Below, piece by piece: positions 23,043 to 30,709 of a stretch of DNA of 31,691 nt (its first letter is position 1; each line of letters starts with the position of its first letter). The notes under the pieces were generated by a model. The model did no database searches and had not been told where the DNA came from. It was given only the letters and a program-made list of their open reading frames with translations. The DNA is from CAZPMT01 sp964587655. Its GTDB lineage: Bacteria > Hydrogenedentota > Hydrogenedentia > Hydrogenedentales > SLHB01. The translations under genes and the position numbers were made by a program. The stretch lies in the NCBI GenBank assembly GCA_964587655.1, contig CAZPMT010000058.1, forward strand, positions 1 through 31,691, given 5' to 3'.

Positions 23043-23945
23043 ATGTGTACGAAACACCGCAGTAAAGGATTCACCCTTATCGAGTTGTTAGTTGTGATCG
23101 CGATCATCGGCATCCTGGCGGCCATCCTGCTGCCAGCCTTGGCCCGTGCGCGGGAATCGGCTCGCCGTGCCTCGTGCGCCAACAACCTCAAACAATTAGG
23201 CCTTGTGTTCAAGATGTACGCCAACGAATCGAAAGGCCAGTTGTTCCCGCCATGGGCGCGGTATATCAAAGACAATAACGCGCCGCCGCCGCAGGTTTGT
23301 GAGAAGGTGTCCGGTCCCCAGGTGTTATTCGATGGACCGTCGGTTTATCCCGAGTACCTGACGGACATCAATGTCTGCGTTTGCCCGTCCGACTCCGAGC
23401 GTGACAAGGACCTCGATAGCTTCAAGACCGATGGCCAGGTGGATACGTGCAAGTTCGGCCCGTATTCGTACCAGTACGTGCCGTATGCCCTCACGGACAA
23501 GATCCTGCTGGCCCCCGGCTCCGGACCGAACGATACGACTCTCCAGCCGGACAGCAGCCTTTTCAACTATCTGAACCCGGATTTCCTCATCGCGATGGAT
23601 GGCCTGTTGACCGACATCTCGAACTGGGGCTCCGACTCCGCCACCGCTTCCGTCTTCGATAGCGATGTGAGCTCCGGCAGCGTGACGAGTTACCGGCTTC
23701 GCGAAGGGATCGAGCGGTTCATGATCACGGATATTAACAACCCTGCCGCCTCGGCAAGGGCCCAAAGCGAGATGTTTGTGATGTGGGACGACGTGAGCGG
23801 CGTTTCCTCTGGACTCTTCAATCACGTGCCCGGCGGCGGTAACGTTCTGTATCTGGACGGACACGTCTCGTTCATCAGGTATCCGAGCGACACCCCGTTC
23901 TCGCGGCTCTGGGCGTGCTTCGCCTCCTACTTCCTGACCTTGTAG
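23043..23945 (+). CDS. DUF1559-type prepilin-like protein with type II/IV pseudopilin N-terminus
   Basis: A 300-aa protein. The N-terminus is a class III prepilin leader: RSKG, cleavage before FTLIELLVVIAIIGILAAILLPAL, with Glu at +5 (E14). Next comes AREXAR-like RARESARRASCANNLKQLGL (35-54), the signature of the DUF1559 family expanded in Planctomycetota and relatives. The C-terminus has a variant of the H-x9-DG motif with ten spacer residues (H261 to D272, then G-H-V). GGAG is 8 nt before the ATG at 23043. Such proteins are thought to be exported by a type II-like secretion or pilus machine and form surface structures or pseudopilins; none of that machinery is in the window. A good terminator follows. 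Confidence 0.9.
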   Translation: MCTKHRSKGFTLIELLVVIAIIGILAAILLPALARARESARRASCANNLKQLGLVFKMYANESKGQLFPPWARYIKDNNAPPPQVCEKVSGPQVLFDGPSVYPEYLTDINVCVCPSDSERDKDLDSFKTDGQVDTCKFGPYSYQYVPYALTDKILLAPGSGPNDTTLQPDSSLFNYLNPDFLIAMDGLLTDISNWGSDSATASVFDSDVSSGSVTSYRLREGIERFMITDINNPAASARAQSEMFVMWDDVSGVSSGLFNHVPGGGNVLYLDGHVSFIRYPSDTPFSRLWACFASYFLTL

Positions 23946-23977
23946 TCTGACCGAGTACCCGGACTCAACTTACGGCT

Positions 23978-24013
23978 CGGGGCGCTTCTTCCGCACGGGG
24001 AAGCGCCCCGTTT
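23978..24013 (+). terminator. Rho-independent terminator after the prepilin-like gene
   Basis: A perfect 11-bp GC-rich stem (23978-23988 with 24000-24010) with an 11-nt loop is followed by TTT, 33 nt after the stop. Confidence 0.65.
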
Positions 24014-24022
24014 CCGCACTTT

Positions 24023-24050
24023 TGGACAAGGGGTTGCAACCCCTTGTCCA
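24023..24050. repeat. Perfect 28-nt palindrome
   Basis: 24023-24036 and 24037-24050 are exact reverse complements with no loop; the core reads AAGGGGTTGCAACCCCTT. Its design resembles the palindrome at 4317-4343, but the sequences differ. Confidence 0.75.
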
Positions 24051-24309
24051 TACAGGGTGGGAATCTTCTCCATTAACCGGGAGAGGGCATAGGAGCTATC
24101 AGTGCGGGGACGCGGATTTCCGAACTTCGGCGCCGCATGCGCTCCTGAAAAAGCAGGGGCACTGATACCGTCGGGGGTCTGTCCCCGCCGACTCTAAAGG
24201 GATCGGTTAGGCGCGTTACTTCGCCGCCTGATGGGTGTCCACCCATGAACGCCGTAGGGCAGCGGCCTCAGACTTGAGGCGGGGCATAGGCTCGAATCGG
24301 TAAAGTCGC
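24051..24309. other. Non-coding leader with several short inverted repeats
   Basis: No gene is supported here. TATCAGTGC (24097-24105) pairs with GCACTGATA (24159-24167), enclosing 53 nt that can fold further, and ATGGGTG/CACCCAT occur at 24231-24246. It precedes the aminotransferase operon and might be a structured leader or a patch of degenerate repeats. Confidence 0.35.
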
Positions 24310-25761
24310 ATGTCAAACCAGCAGTATGCAATTTCATATTGGCCGGATACGGATGAACTCATTGCGAAGGCCAAGCGTCTCATTTCACTGCCGCCCCGGC
24401 CCATTCGTCGGGACAAGATGCAGGAATACTTGAACTACTTCGAGACCCGGTGCGTGAAATCCAAGGAGAGCGCCGCGGAAGCGGCCAAGTACATTCCGGG
24501 AGGCATACAGCACAACCTCGCTTTCAATTATCCCTTCCCGCTCAACATCCGCAAGGCCGCCGGTGCGTATCTTTGGGACGTCGACGGCAACCGGTACATC
24601 GACTTTCTCCAGGCCGGCGGACCGACTGTCCTTGGGAGCAATTATCCGGGCGTACGTGACAAGATCGTCGAACTACTGCGCGAGTGCGGGCCGGTAACGG
24701 GGCTATTTCACGAGTACGAACTCAAACTGGCGAAGCTGATCAATAAACACGTGCCATCCGTCGAGATGTTCAGAATGCTGGGAAGCGGCACCGAGGCTTG
24801 CATGGCCGCGATTCGCGCCGCGCGCAATTTCACCGGCAAGAAGAAGGTGATCAAGGCCGGCGGCGCGTACCACGGATGGAGCGACCAGATGGTGTTCGGC
24901 ACGCGCATTCCGGGCACCGGTACGTATGAGGCCGCGGGCATTCCCGAGGAATGCCTGCAAAACACGAAGGAATTCTACCCGAACGACCTGGCAGCTCTGC
25001 GCGCCCTGCTCGAGAAGAGCGCCGCGGAAGGCGGCGTCGCGGCCGTCATTGTCGAACCGCTCGGCCCTGAAAGCGCCACGCGGCCCGTGCATCGCGACTT
25101 CAACCAGAACGTGCGCCAACTGTGCGACGAATTCGGGGCGCTGCTGATCTTTGATGAAGTCGTCACGGGTTTCCGCATCGGTATGGGCGGCGCGCAGGGA
25201 TACTTCAACGTGAAGCCGGACTTGACCGTTTTCGGCAAGTGCGTTGCCGGCGGCTATCCGGGCGCGGGCGGCGTCGGCGGTCGCGCGGACATCATGTCGC
25301 TGTTCTCGGCCGGCATCGGGTCGGGACAACAGAAGACCCTCGTCGGCGGAACGCTCTCGGCAAGTCCTTTGAGTTCCGCGGCGGGGTACTTTGCGCTCAC
25401 GGAAATGGAACGCGTCAATGCCCCCATCCTTGCCGGTCAAGCGGGCGACAAGCTCTGCAGGGGACTGCGGAAGATCATCGACGAACTCGACCTGCCGTTC
25501 TTCGTTTATAACCACGGATCGATCCTGCATCTCGAAACGCACGGCGTGCTGCTCGTGAATCTATCCGACCCGGAATTCCTGATGAAGGTTCTTTTGCGCA
25601 AAAAGATCGGCGAGGAAATGGGCGCCGCCTACACGGCCGAGGGCATCATCACGCTGGCCGGAAGCCGCCTGTACACGAGCATGGCCGACACGGACGACGT
25701 CATCGAAGAAGCCCTGGCCGGATTCCGCAACGTGTTGAGCAACTGCGAAGAGGCGAAATAG
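24310..25761 (+). CDS. Class III PLP-dependent aminotransferase (glutamate-1-semialdehyde aminomutase-like)
   Basis: A 483-aa fold-type I enzyme. AYLWDVDGNRYIDFLQAGGPTVLG-like N-terminal segment (87-109), SGTEA (159-163) for phosphate binding, GAYHGW (185-190), the FDEVVTGFR motif (281-289) with the Asp that holds the PLP ring nitrogen, and K310 in VFGKCVAGGYP as the Schiff-base lysine. Relatives include glutamate-1-semialdehyde 2,1-aminomutase, but the long N-terminus (about 60 residues before the core) and the sugar-catabolic neighbours suggest an amino sugar or amino acid/keto acid substrate instead. It is first of three same-strand genes: a class II aldolase follows after 17 nt and an FGGY kinase after a repeat. 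No good ribosome site precedes 24310; an in-frame ATG at 24418 is a shorter alternative. Confidence 0.88.
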   Translation: MSNQQYAISYWPDTDELIAKAKRLISLPPRPIRRDKMQEYLNYFETRCVKSKESAAEAAKYIPGGIQHNLAFNYPFPLNIRKAAGAYLWDVDGNRYIDFLQAGGPTVLGSNYPGVRDKIVELLRECGPVTGLFHEYELKLAKLINKHVPSVEMFRMLGSGTEACMAAIRAARNFTGKKKVIKAGGAYHGWSDQMVFGTRIPGTGTYEAAGIPEECLQNTKEFYPNDLAALRALLEKSAAEGGVAAVIVEPLGPESATRPVHRDFNQNVRQLCDEFGALLIFDEVVTGFRIGMGGAQGYFNVKPDLTVFGKCVAGGYPGAGGVGGRADIMSLFSAGIGSGQQKTLVGGTLSASPLSSAAGYFALTEMERVNAPILAGQAGDKLCRGLRKIIDELDLPFFVYNHGSILHLETHGVLLVNLSDPEFLMKVLLRKKIGEEMGAAYTAEGIITLAGSRLYTSMADTDDVIEEALAGFRNVLSNCEEAK

Positions 25762-25778
25762 TCGAGGGAGCCGTGCAT

Positions 25779-26483
25779 ATGGGAAAGTACGACGCGTACA
25801 AGGCCCAGGTGCTGAGCGTCAGCCGGCGCCTTTGCGAAGAGGGCTGCTTCGGGGCAAAGTCCGGGAGCGGCGGAAACGTCTCGATGCTCGTCGAGGGCGA
25901 GGACACCGTGGTCGTGACCCCTTCGAGCCTCAAGTATGGCGATATGACCCTCGACGACATCTGTGTGGTGGATCTCGATCGGAATCGCATAGAGGGCATG
26001 CGCGATCCGTCCATCGAGACGCCCATGCACATCGCCGTGTACAAGAACCGGAAAGACGTGAACGCGGTAATCCACAGTCACCCTCCGTATGCAAGCATCT
26101 TCGCGGTGTTGAACGAGCCGATTCCGCCGCTGTTCGACGAGGTGGCCGTGGCCGTCGGGAACGCCATCGATGTTGTGCCCTACGGGCTCTCGGGCAGCCC
26201 TGACCTGCTGAGGAACGTCACGGAAAGACTCTCCAACCGCTGCCATTGCTACATACTGCAGAATCACGGCGCACTGTGCATCGGCAAGAGCCTCGATAAG
26301 GCGGTGCTGTATCTTGAGCTGCTGGAGAAGGTGGCGGGCATCTACTACCGCGCCCTCGCCACGGGAAAGCCCGTTACGCAACTGCCAGAAATGCTTGCGA
26401 ATGCGCTCTTCAGTTTCACGACATCTTCGCAGGACGCGGAGATAGCGCGGAAAGAAAGTCTCAGACGGACGGAACAGCCATGA
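25779..26483 (+). CDS. Class II aldolase/adducin family protein (FucA/AraD type)
   Basis: A 234-aa zinc enzyme of the L-fuculose-1-phosphate aldolase/L-ribulose-5-phosphate 4-epimerase family. SGSGGNVS (28-35) and TPSS (47-50) bind phosphate, E80 in IETPMH is the predicted catalytic acid, and H99, H101 (HSHPPY) and H163 (QNHGAL) are the zinc ligands, spaced as in FucA. It would cleave a ketose or sugar-acid phosphate to dihydroxyacetone phosphate plus an aldehyde, or epimerise a pentulose phosphate. I use the ATG at 25779 because GGGAG sits 8 nt before it; the GTG six nt upstream is too close to that site. It lies 17 nt after the aminotransferase and ahead of an FGGY kinase, the usual kinase-plus-aldolase pairing. 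Confidence 0.88.
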   Translation: MGKYDAYKAQVLSVSRRLCEEGCFGAKSGSGGNVSMLVEGEDTVVVTPSSLKYGDMTLDDICVVDLDRNRIEGMRDPSIETPMHIAVYKNRKDVNAVIHSHPPYASIFAVLNEPIPPLFDEVAVAVGNAIDVVPYGLSGSPDLLRNVTERLSNRCHCYILQNHGALCIGKSLDKAVLYLELLEKVAGIYYRALATGKPVTQLPEMLANALFSFTTSSQDAEIARKESLRRTEQP

Positions 26484-26531
26484 GGCCATTGCCGCCGGGG
26501 TCCGATCGTCATTCAACGTATGCCCGAGTCA

Positions 26532-26627
26532 TTCCCCCTTTGAAGGGGGTTAGGGGGATGTAGAATTGCCGACGCAGCCCACCGCAAGCGCACAAGAACA
26601 TCCCCCTAACCCCCTTCAAAGGGGGAA
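26532..26627. repeat. Foldback (MITE-like) element with perfect 30-nt arms
   Basis: Arms 26532-26561 and 26598-26627 are exact reverse complements around a 36-nt loop. Each arm itself contains a CCCCCTTTGAAGGGGG palindrome followed by TTAGGGGGATGT. It occupies most of the 164-nt gap between aldolase and kinase genes. There is no transposase. Similar words are widely dispersed in many bacterial genomes (from memory). Confidence 0.85.
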
Positions 26628-26647
26628 CTAGAGTGAGCCACTGAATC

Positions 26648-28234
26648 ATGGCACATGACAAGTACGTTCTCGCGGTTGACCTCGGCACATCGGGCTGCAA
26701 GACCGCGATCGTGTCTGCTCAAGGAGAGGTCCTCGGTTGGGAATTCCAGCCGATTGCAACGCATCTTCTCCCGAACGGCGGAGCGGAACAGGATCCCGAG
26801 GACTGGTGGACTGCATTCCTCACCACGGCCCGGCGGCTTCTCGATCAACAACGGATTCCCCGCGAACGCATTGTGGCGATTTGCTGCAGCACGCAGGGCG
26901 AGGGCACCGTTGCGGTCGATGCCGGAGGACATCCGCTGATGCCTTGCATACTCTGGATGGACACGCGGGGCGTCGAGCACCTCAAGCGAATCACGCGCGG
27001 CATTGTCAACGTCGCCGGATACGCGCCGTGGAAGTTGCTGCGCTGGGTCCGGCTGGCCGGCGGCGCGCCGTCGCTGACCGGCAAAGACCCCGCTGCGCAC
27101 ATGCTCTTCATCAAGTACGAGCATCCCGATGTCTACGCGCGAACGGCCAAATTCCTGAACGTGCTCGACTATATGAACATGCGTCTCTCGGGACGATGCG
27201 TGGCGACGTATGATTCGATCCTGACGTCGTGGGTGACCGACAACCGCAATCCGGATCACGTTGTGTACAACGAGTCCCTTGTACGCAACAGCGGCATCGG
27301 GCCAGATAAGTTTCCGGAGATCGTCGCCTGCACGGAGCCGCTGGGCCCGATTCGCGCCGAGGTGGCGAACGCGCTGGGTCTGCCTCGCGAGGTCGCCGTT
27401 GTGGCGGGCGCTATCGACTCCACCGCCGCGGCGATTGGTTCCGGCGCGGTCGGGGATTTCGATCCGCATCTGTACATTGGGACCTCTTCGTGGATCGCGG
27501 CACACGTGCCGTTCAAGAAAACGGACATGTCTTCGTCCCTGGCTTCGGTGCCGTGCGCGATCCCCGGGCGTTATCTCATGATTGCCCTCCAAGCGACGGC
27601 CGGCGGCAACCTCACGTTCCTGCGGGACAAGATCCTGTATCACAAGGACGAGCTGCTGGCGAAGGAACGCGTTCCGGACGTCTACAAGATCATGGATCGC
27701 ATCGCCGAAAAGACTCCCCCGGGAAGCAACGGCGTTATCTTCACGCCGTGGAGTTACGGAGAGCGTTCCCCAGTCGAGGATCCGTATATTCGCGCGGCAA
27801 TTCATAACCTCTCGCTGGACAACTCACGCGGAGACATCGTCCGCGCAATGCTCGAGGGTATCGCCTACAACACACGCTGGCTGTTGGGACCCGTGGAACG
27901 GTTCCTCGGGCGGAGGCTCGAAGGACTGAGCATCGTCGGCGGCGGAGGGAATTCGGACGTGTGGTGTCAGATCTTCGCGGACGTTCTGAATCGCCCCGTC
28001 CGGCAAGTCAAAGACCCGATCCAGGCGAACGTCCTCGGCGCGGCCTTTATCGCGTTGGCCGGCCTCGGCATGATCTCATACGGAGACGTCCCATCGCTTG
28101 TCAAGATCAGGAACACGTATGTACCCCGCAAAGAAACGCGCGCCGTTTACGACACGGTCTTTCCCGAGTTCGTAGAACTCTACAAGCGCAACAAAGGCAT
28201 CTACCACCGGCTGAACAGACAAGTTCCCCTTTGA
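26648..28234 (+). CDS. FGGY-family carbohydrate kinase (xylulokinase-like)
   Basis: A 528-aa sugar kinase of the actin-like ATPase fold. DLGTSGCKTA (11-20) is the N-terminal phosphate-1 motif, WMDTR (113-117) lies in the substrate region, D267 in GAIDSTAAAIGSG is the expected catalytic base, and IVGGGGNSDVWCQIFADVLNRPV (about 424-446) is the C-terminal FGGY signature with adenosine-binding glycines. It would phosphorylate a ketose or polyol such as xylulose, ribulose or a deoxy ketose with ATP. It lies 164 nt after the aldolase, a gap filled by a foldback element, so the original operon may have been interrupted yet still be read through. Slightly longer than E. coli XylB, with no sign of damage. 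The ribosome site before 26648 is poor. Confidence 0.92.
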   Translation: MAHDKYVLAVDLGTSGCKTAIVSAQGEVLGWEFQPIATHLLPNGGAEQDPEDWWTAFLTTARRLLDQQRIPRERIVAICCSTQGEGTVAVDAGGHPLMPCILWMDTRGVEHLKRITRGIVNVAGYAPWKLLRWVRLAGGAPSLTGKDPAAHMLFIKYEHPDVYARTAKFLNVLDYMNMRLSGRCVATYDSILTSWVTDNRNPDHVVYNESLVRNSGIGPDKFPEIVACTEPLGPIRAEVANALGLPREVAVVAGAIDSTAAAIGSGAVGDFDPHLYIGTSSWIAAHVPFKKTDMSSSLASVPCAIPGRYLMIALQATAGGNLTFLRDKILYHKDELLAKERVPDVYKIMDRIAEKTPPGSNGVIFTPWSYGERSPVEDPYIRAAIHNLSLDNSRGDIVRAMLEGIAYNTRWLLGPVERFLGRRLEGLSIVGGGGNSDVWCQIFADVLNRPVRQVKDPIQANVLGAAFIALAGLGMISYGDVPSLVKIRNTYVPRKETRAVYDTVFPEFVELYKRNKGIYHRLNRQVPL

Positions 28235-28475
28235 CGACAAGGGCGGCAAGTGCCGCAAACCTTGGCGAACTATACGAGAATACGTCATCGCATTTGGGGA
28301 TAGATCTACTTTGTCTCAATCGGACAGAGGGGGCCCAAGATTCCCCGGTGGAAATCGCGAAACATATCCTGTAGCATCGTGCATCATAAGATTCGTTTGC
28401 AGGACGGCCTTTCGTTACGAGAAAGACGTGTGTCGTGCAGCGTCGCGATCGTGTCGCGGCCTTGTGCGGACCATC
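28235..28475. other. Non-coding spacer after the kinase gene
   Basis: Together with the stem-loop that follows, this makes a 303-nt gap without a gene. A weak GCGGC/GCCGC hairpin at 28243-28256 lies 9 nt after the kinase stop. I see nothing else convincing. Confidence 0.4.
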
Positions 28476-28506
28476 TCACAGTTTGTCAAGCCGCGACAAA
28501 CTGTGA
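28476..28506. repeat. 12-7-12 stem-loop repeat, copy 2
   Basis: Arms 28476-28487 and 28495-28506 are perfect complements (TCACAGTTTGTC with GACAAACTGTGA) around a 7-nt loop. It matches the element at 20440-20470 in arms and loop length but not in loop sequence. It is 31 nt before the small gene at 28538, so it is in a leader here rather than after a stop. Confidence 0.75.
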
Positions 28507-28537
28507 AGCAGTGCCTTGGTGACGCGGGAGCGCGGAA

Positions 28538-28762
28538 ATGAGCAAGCTGGTCGTGACACTTGACGAGGAAGACTTGTTAGAGCTACAGGCTGTTCTGATT
28601 GACCGGGACGAAGCGGCGGCGCTCCAGTTCCTGTTAACCAGGGTGGCGCCGAAGATTCCCCACAAGGGAACCGCTCTCTGCGACTCGACGCGCCTCAATC
28701 CGTATCTCCTCAGACCGGAGTCTGGGAAGCGTCTCCCCAAGGCCACAGACCCGCAGGTTTGA
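28538..28762 (+). CDS. Small conserved-looking protein, 74 aa, unknown function
   Basis: A 74-aa protein starting MSKLVVTLDEEDLLELQAVL. It has an N-terminal strand, an acidic helix (10-34, DEEDLLELQAVLIDRDEAAALQFLL), then VAPKIPHKGTALCDSTRLNPYLL (about 36-58) and a basic tail. The CDSTRLNPYL stretch is distinctive and I have the impression of similar short proteins in Hydrogenedentes/Planctomycetes-type genomes, but I cannot name a family. GGGAGCG lies about 6 nt before the ATG. It stands alone between a kinase gene and an Hpt-domain gene, with a stem-loop repeat in its leader. A regulator or small adaptor role is possible; nothing shows it directly. Confidence 0.6.
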   Translation: MSKLVVTLDEEDLLELQAVLIDRDEAAALQFLLTRVAPKIPHKGTALCDSTRLNPYLLRPESGKRLPKATDPQV

Positions 28763-28792
28763 TTTCGAGAATCATTCGCACGGAGGACGACT

Positions 28793-29275
28793 GTGGTGGG
28801 GCTTTCTTGCCCCGTCGAAGAAGGGTCCGAAATGAAGTGCTACGATTGGCGGAACGCCCGGCGCGAATCCCCGGCTGATGAGAGCGGCGCGGGCACGCGA
28901 GCCGCGCGCGAGGAAGGGCCTGAACTTGCGGTGCTGAAGATCGCGCAGGCATTGGATGGCACAGGCGGCAATGCGAGGATATTGAAGCGCATTACGAACG
29001 TTTTCCTAGAGAACGTGCCGCCCAAAGTTGACGACCTCGAGCGAGCGATTGCCGCGTGCCGGCGAGAAGAAGCGCACCGGCTGTCACACTCGATCAGGGG
29101 GGCCGCGGCCGCTCTTGGCGGAATGCGCGTGAGTGATGTGGCCTATAAGCTGGAGCAGGCCGCACAGGAAGAGGATCTGAGGTTAGCCGGCCGGCTCATG
29201 CAGGAAATGAGGGCCGAGCTCGCCCGGTTCAAGGAGGCGTTGGAGTCCACCGACTGGGACACGGTCGCGCACTGA
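28793..29275 (+). CDS. Hpt (histidine phosphotransfer) domain protein
   Basis: A 160-aa protein whose residues 60-150 form an Hpt four-helix bundle. The phosphorylatable His is H99 in HRLSHSIRGAAAALGG (95-110), matching the family H-x-L/I-K/R-G-A-A pattern, and the following VAYKLEQAAQEED fits the next helix. It relays phosphate between a hybrid sensor kinase and a response regulator in the cytoplasm; neither partner is in the window. The first 45 residues are a low-complexity charged extension. The start is ambiguous: a GTG at 28793 has GGAGGA 5-6 nt upstream, while an ATG at 28832 has AAGGG at 6 nt. Both keep the Hpt domain intact. It follows the small 74-aa gene by 30 nt. Confidence 0.82.
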   Translation: MVGLSCPVEEGSEMKCYDWRNARRESPADESGAGTRAAREEGPELAVLKIAQALDGTGGNARILKRITNVFLENVPPKVDDLERAIAACRREEAHRLSHSIRGAAAALGGMRVSDVAYKLEQAAQEEDLRLAGRLMQEMRAELARFKEALESTDWDTVAH

Positions 29276-29321
29276 CGCCACGGAGACAAACGGAGTGTCA
29301 GACAATCCAAGGAGACCTTCA

Positions 29322-30287
29322 ATGATGTGTATGTGCACGCTGCTTCGTCTTGTGACACTGGCGGCGCCATGGTGGATACCACCGGCGATCGCGATCGTCT
29401 TATGTTCATTGCCGGCGGCGGCGGCTTCCCTTGAGGTCAAGCAGAGCGACGGAGTTGTCTCTGTTGTGTCCGGAGACCGGCCCGTGTTTGTTTATCTGAG
29501 CAGCAAGGTCCCGTTCAAGCCTTATGTTCAGCAGTTCTTCTCGCCCGGAGGGTTCAATGTTCTGCGGGACAACGTGCCCGACCACGTCCATCATCACGGA
29601 CTCATGTTCGCACTCAGCGTAAACGGAGTCAGCTTCTGGACCGAAGCGCCGGACTCCGGACACGAAGTCCACAAATCGATCGAGGTCTTGCCATCCAGCA
29701 CGAAGGACGGGATACAACGCGCGGGCTTTAGCGGGCAGGTTGAATGGCAGGATCCCAAGGGTGCGGTGTTGCTGAATGAGCAACGAACGGTTTTGGCGCT
29801 CCAAATCGAGAAAGCGGAGCCGCCGGTATCCTTTCTGACGTGGGAATCACGTTTGTCTGCGGCTCCCGGAAAAGAATCGGTCGAGCTTTCCGGCTCGCAC
29901 TACTACGGTCTTGGTCTGCGCTTTCCGCAATCCATGGACGCGATAGGGACCTTCTTCAACGCGAGTGGAAACCCGGGAGAAGTCGTGCGCGGCGACGAGC
30001 GAAACGTACCCGCCGCCTGGTGCGCGTATACCGCGGCGCCCGATGGCAAGCCCGTGACGCTCGCGGCATTCGGCCACCCGGATAACGTCAGGGGGCCGGC
30101 TACCTGGTTCACCATGGCGAATTCGTTCGCGTATATGTCCGCCACGTTGAACCTGTACAAGGAGCCGCTCAAGTTGACGGAGGACAAGCCGCTCGTGCTT
30201 CGGTATGCCGTGGCCGTGTGGGACGGGAAGATCGAAGCGTCGCAGATTGACACGTTGTACCAGGTTTGGCTAACGTTGTTGAAATAG
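29322..30287 (+). CDS. Exported PmoA-like (DUF6807) family protein
   Basis: A 321-aa protein. Residues 1-35 are a Sec-type signal peptide (hydrophobic IPPAIAIVLCSLPAAAA, then S-L-E-V). The mature part matches my recollection of the family labelled methane oxygenase PmoA/DUF6807: PYVQQFFSPGGFNVLRDNVPDHVHHHGLMFALSVNGVSFW-like region (67-105) with clustered His 88 and 90-92, then GHPDNVRGPATWFTM and YAVAVWDGK near the C-terminus. Despite the old label, these are not methane monooxygenase subunits; they look like beta-sandwich proteins linked to sugar metabolism and are common in PVC-type genomes. AAGGAG is 7 nt before the ATG at 29322; an adjacent ATG at 29325 is equivalent. Function is unproven. 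Confidence 0.8.
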   Translation: MMCMCTLLRLVTLAAPWWIPPAIAIVLCSLPAAAASLEVKQSDGVVSVVSGDRPVFVYLSSKVPFKPYVQQFFSPGGFNVLRDNVPDHVHHHGLMFALSVNGVSFWTEAPDSGHEVHKSIEVLPSSTKDGIQRAGFSGQVEWQDPKGAVLLNEQRTVLALQIEKAEPPVSFLTWESRLSAAPGKESVELSGSHYYGLGLRFPQSMDAIGTFFNASGNPGEVVRGDERNVPAAWCAYTAAPDGKPVTLAAFGHPDNVRGPATWFTMANSFAYMSATLNLYKEPLKLTEDKPLVLRYAVAVWDGKIEASQIDTLYQVWLTLLK

Positions 30288-30327
30288 CTGATCACTGCTG
30301 ACGTATGCCTATGACGCACCGACGAGT

Positions 30328-30355
30328 TTGTGGGGGCTCTGGTGAGGTGTATAAT
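30328..30355 (+). promoter_or_regulatory. Possible promoter of the toxin-antitoxin-like operon
   Basis: A perfect TATAAT (30350-30355) is preceded after 16 nt by TTGTGG (30328-30333). It is 46 nt before the antitoxin start. Confidence 0.5.
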
Positions 30356-30401
30356 CGAGTGAATCACTGTACGCGTTGAGCTTGACTCCAAGGAGAACGA
30401 A

Positions 30402-30632
30402 ATGAGCCGGGTCGATGAGATTCAAGAGCGGTTGCGTCAGTTGCCGCTTGAGATGCAGAGCGAGGTTCTCGATTTTGTCTCATTCTTGCAGCAGCAACTG
30501 AAGGCATCTCAACGTTGTCCGAGACAGGGTTCCTTGCGCGAACATCCCGCCTTCGGTTCGTGGCGCGGGCGAGGAGTTGACGCTCTTAGCTATCAGCGCA
30601 CCATCCGCGCCGAGTGGGACAATCGCGCATGA
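30402..30632 (+). CDS. VapB-like/DUF2281-type antitoxin
   Basis: A 76-aa protein with the antitoxin layout: an N-terminal helical LRQLPLEMQSEVLDFVSFLQQQL (11-33) as in DUF2281 proteins, a short linker, and a C-terminal FGSWRGRGVDALSYQRTIRAEWD (51-73) of the kind that wraps around PIN toxins. AAGGAGAACGAA precedes the ATG closely. It would bind and neutralise a PIN-domain ribonuclease, and repress its own operon. Its stop overlaps by ATGA the start of a PIN-like reading frame that is cut off after 26 codons, so the cognate toxin is missing and the antitoxin is an orphan. It may still repress the promoter that now also serves the HEPN-MNT pair. Confidence 0.75.
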   Translation: MSRVDEIQERLRQLPLEMQSEVLDFVSFLQQQLKASQRCPRQGSLREHPAFGSWRGRGVDALSYQRTIRAEWDNRA

Positions 30633-30709
30633 TTGCCGTCTTTGACACCAATATTGTCATTGACGCGCTCAATGGCTTGTGCGGGCTCCGTGAAAGGGCG
30701 CCGGTATGA
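30629..30709 (+). pseudogene. Truncated PIN-domain toxin (VapC-like N-terminus)
   Basis: The 26-codon frame reads MIAVFDTNIVIDALNG, the first strand and first catalytic Asp (DTN) of a PIN ribonuclease, and then an unrelated tail LCGLRERAPV and a stop. The rest of the domain (about 110 residues with the other acidic residues) is absent. Its ATGA overlap with the antitoxin stop is the normal vapBC arrangement, so this was once an intact pair. Its stop overlaps the HEPN start (ATGA at 30706-30709), so the deletion or replacement ended exactly at the next operon. Confidence 0.72.

Noticed and set aside
24240..24310. Possible tRNA (a GGCTCGAATCGG stretch recalls a T-loop)
   Set aside because: T-stem, acceptor stem and D-arm do not pair; no cloverleaf can be drawn.
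26532..26627. Complete insertion sequence
   Set aside because: Foldback arms only, no transposase and no clear target-site duplication.
29322..30287. Particulate methane monooxygenase subunit
   Set aside because: The family name PmoA is historical; there are no transmembrane bundle or pmoCAB neighbours.
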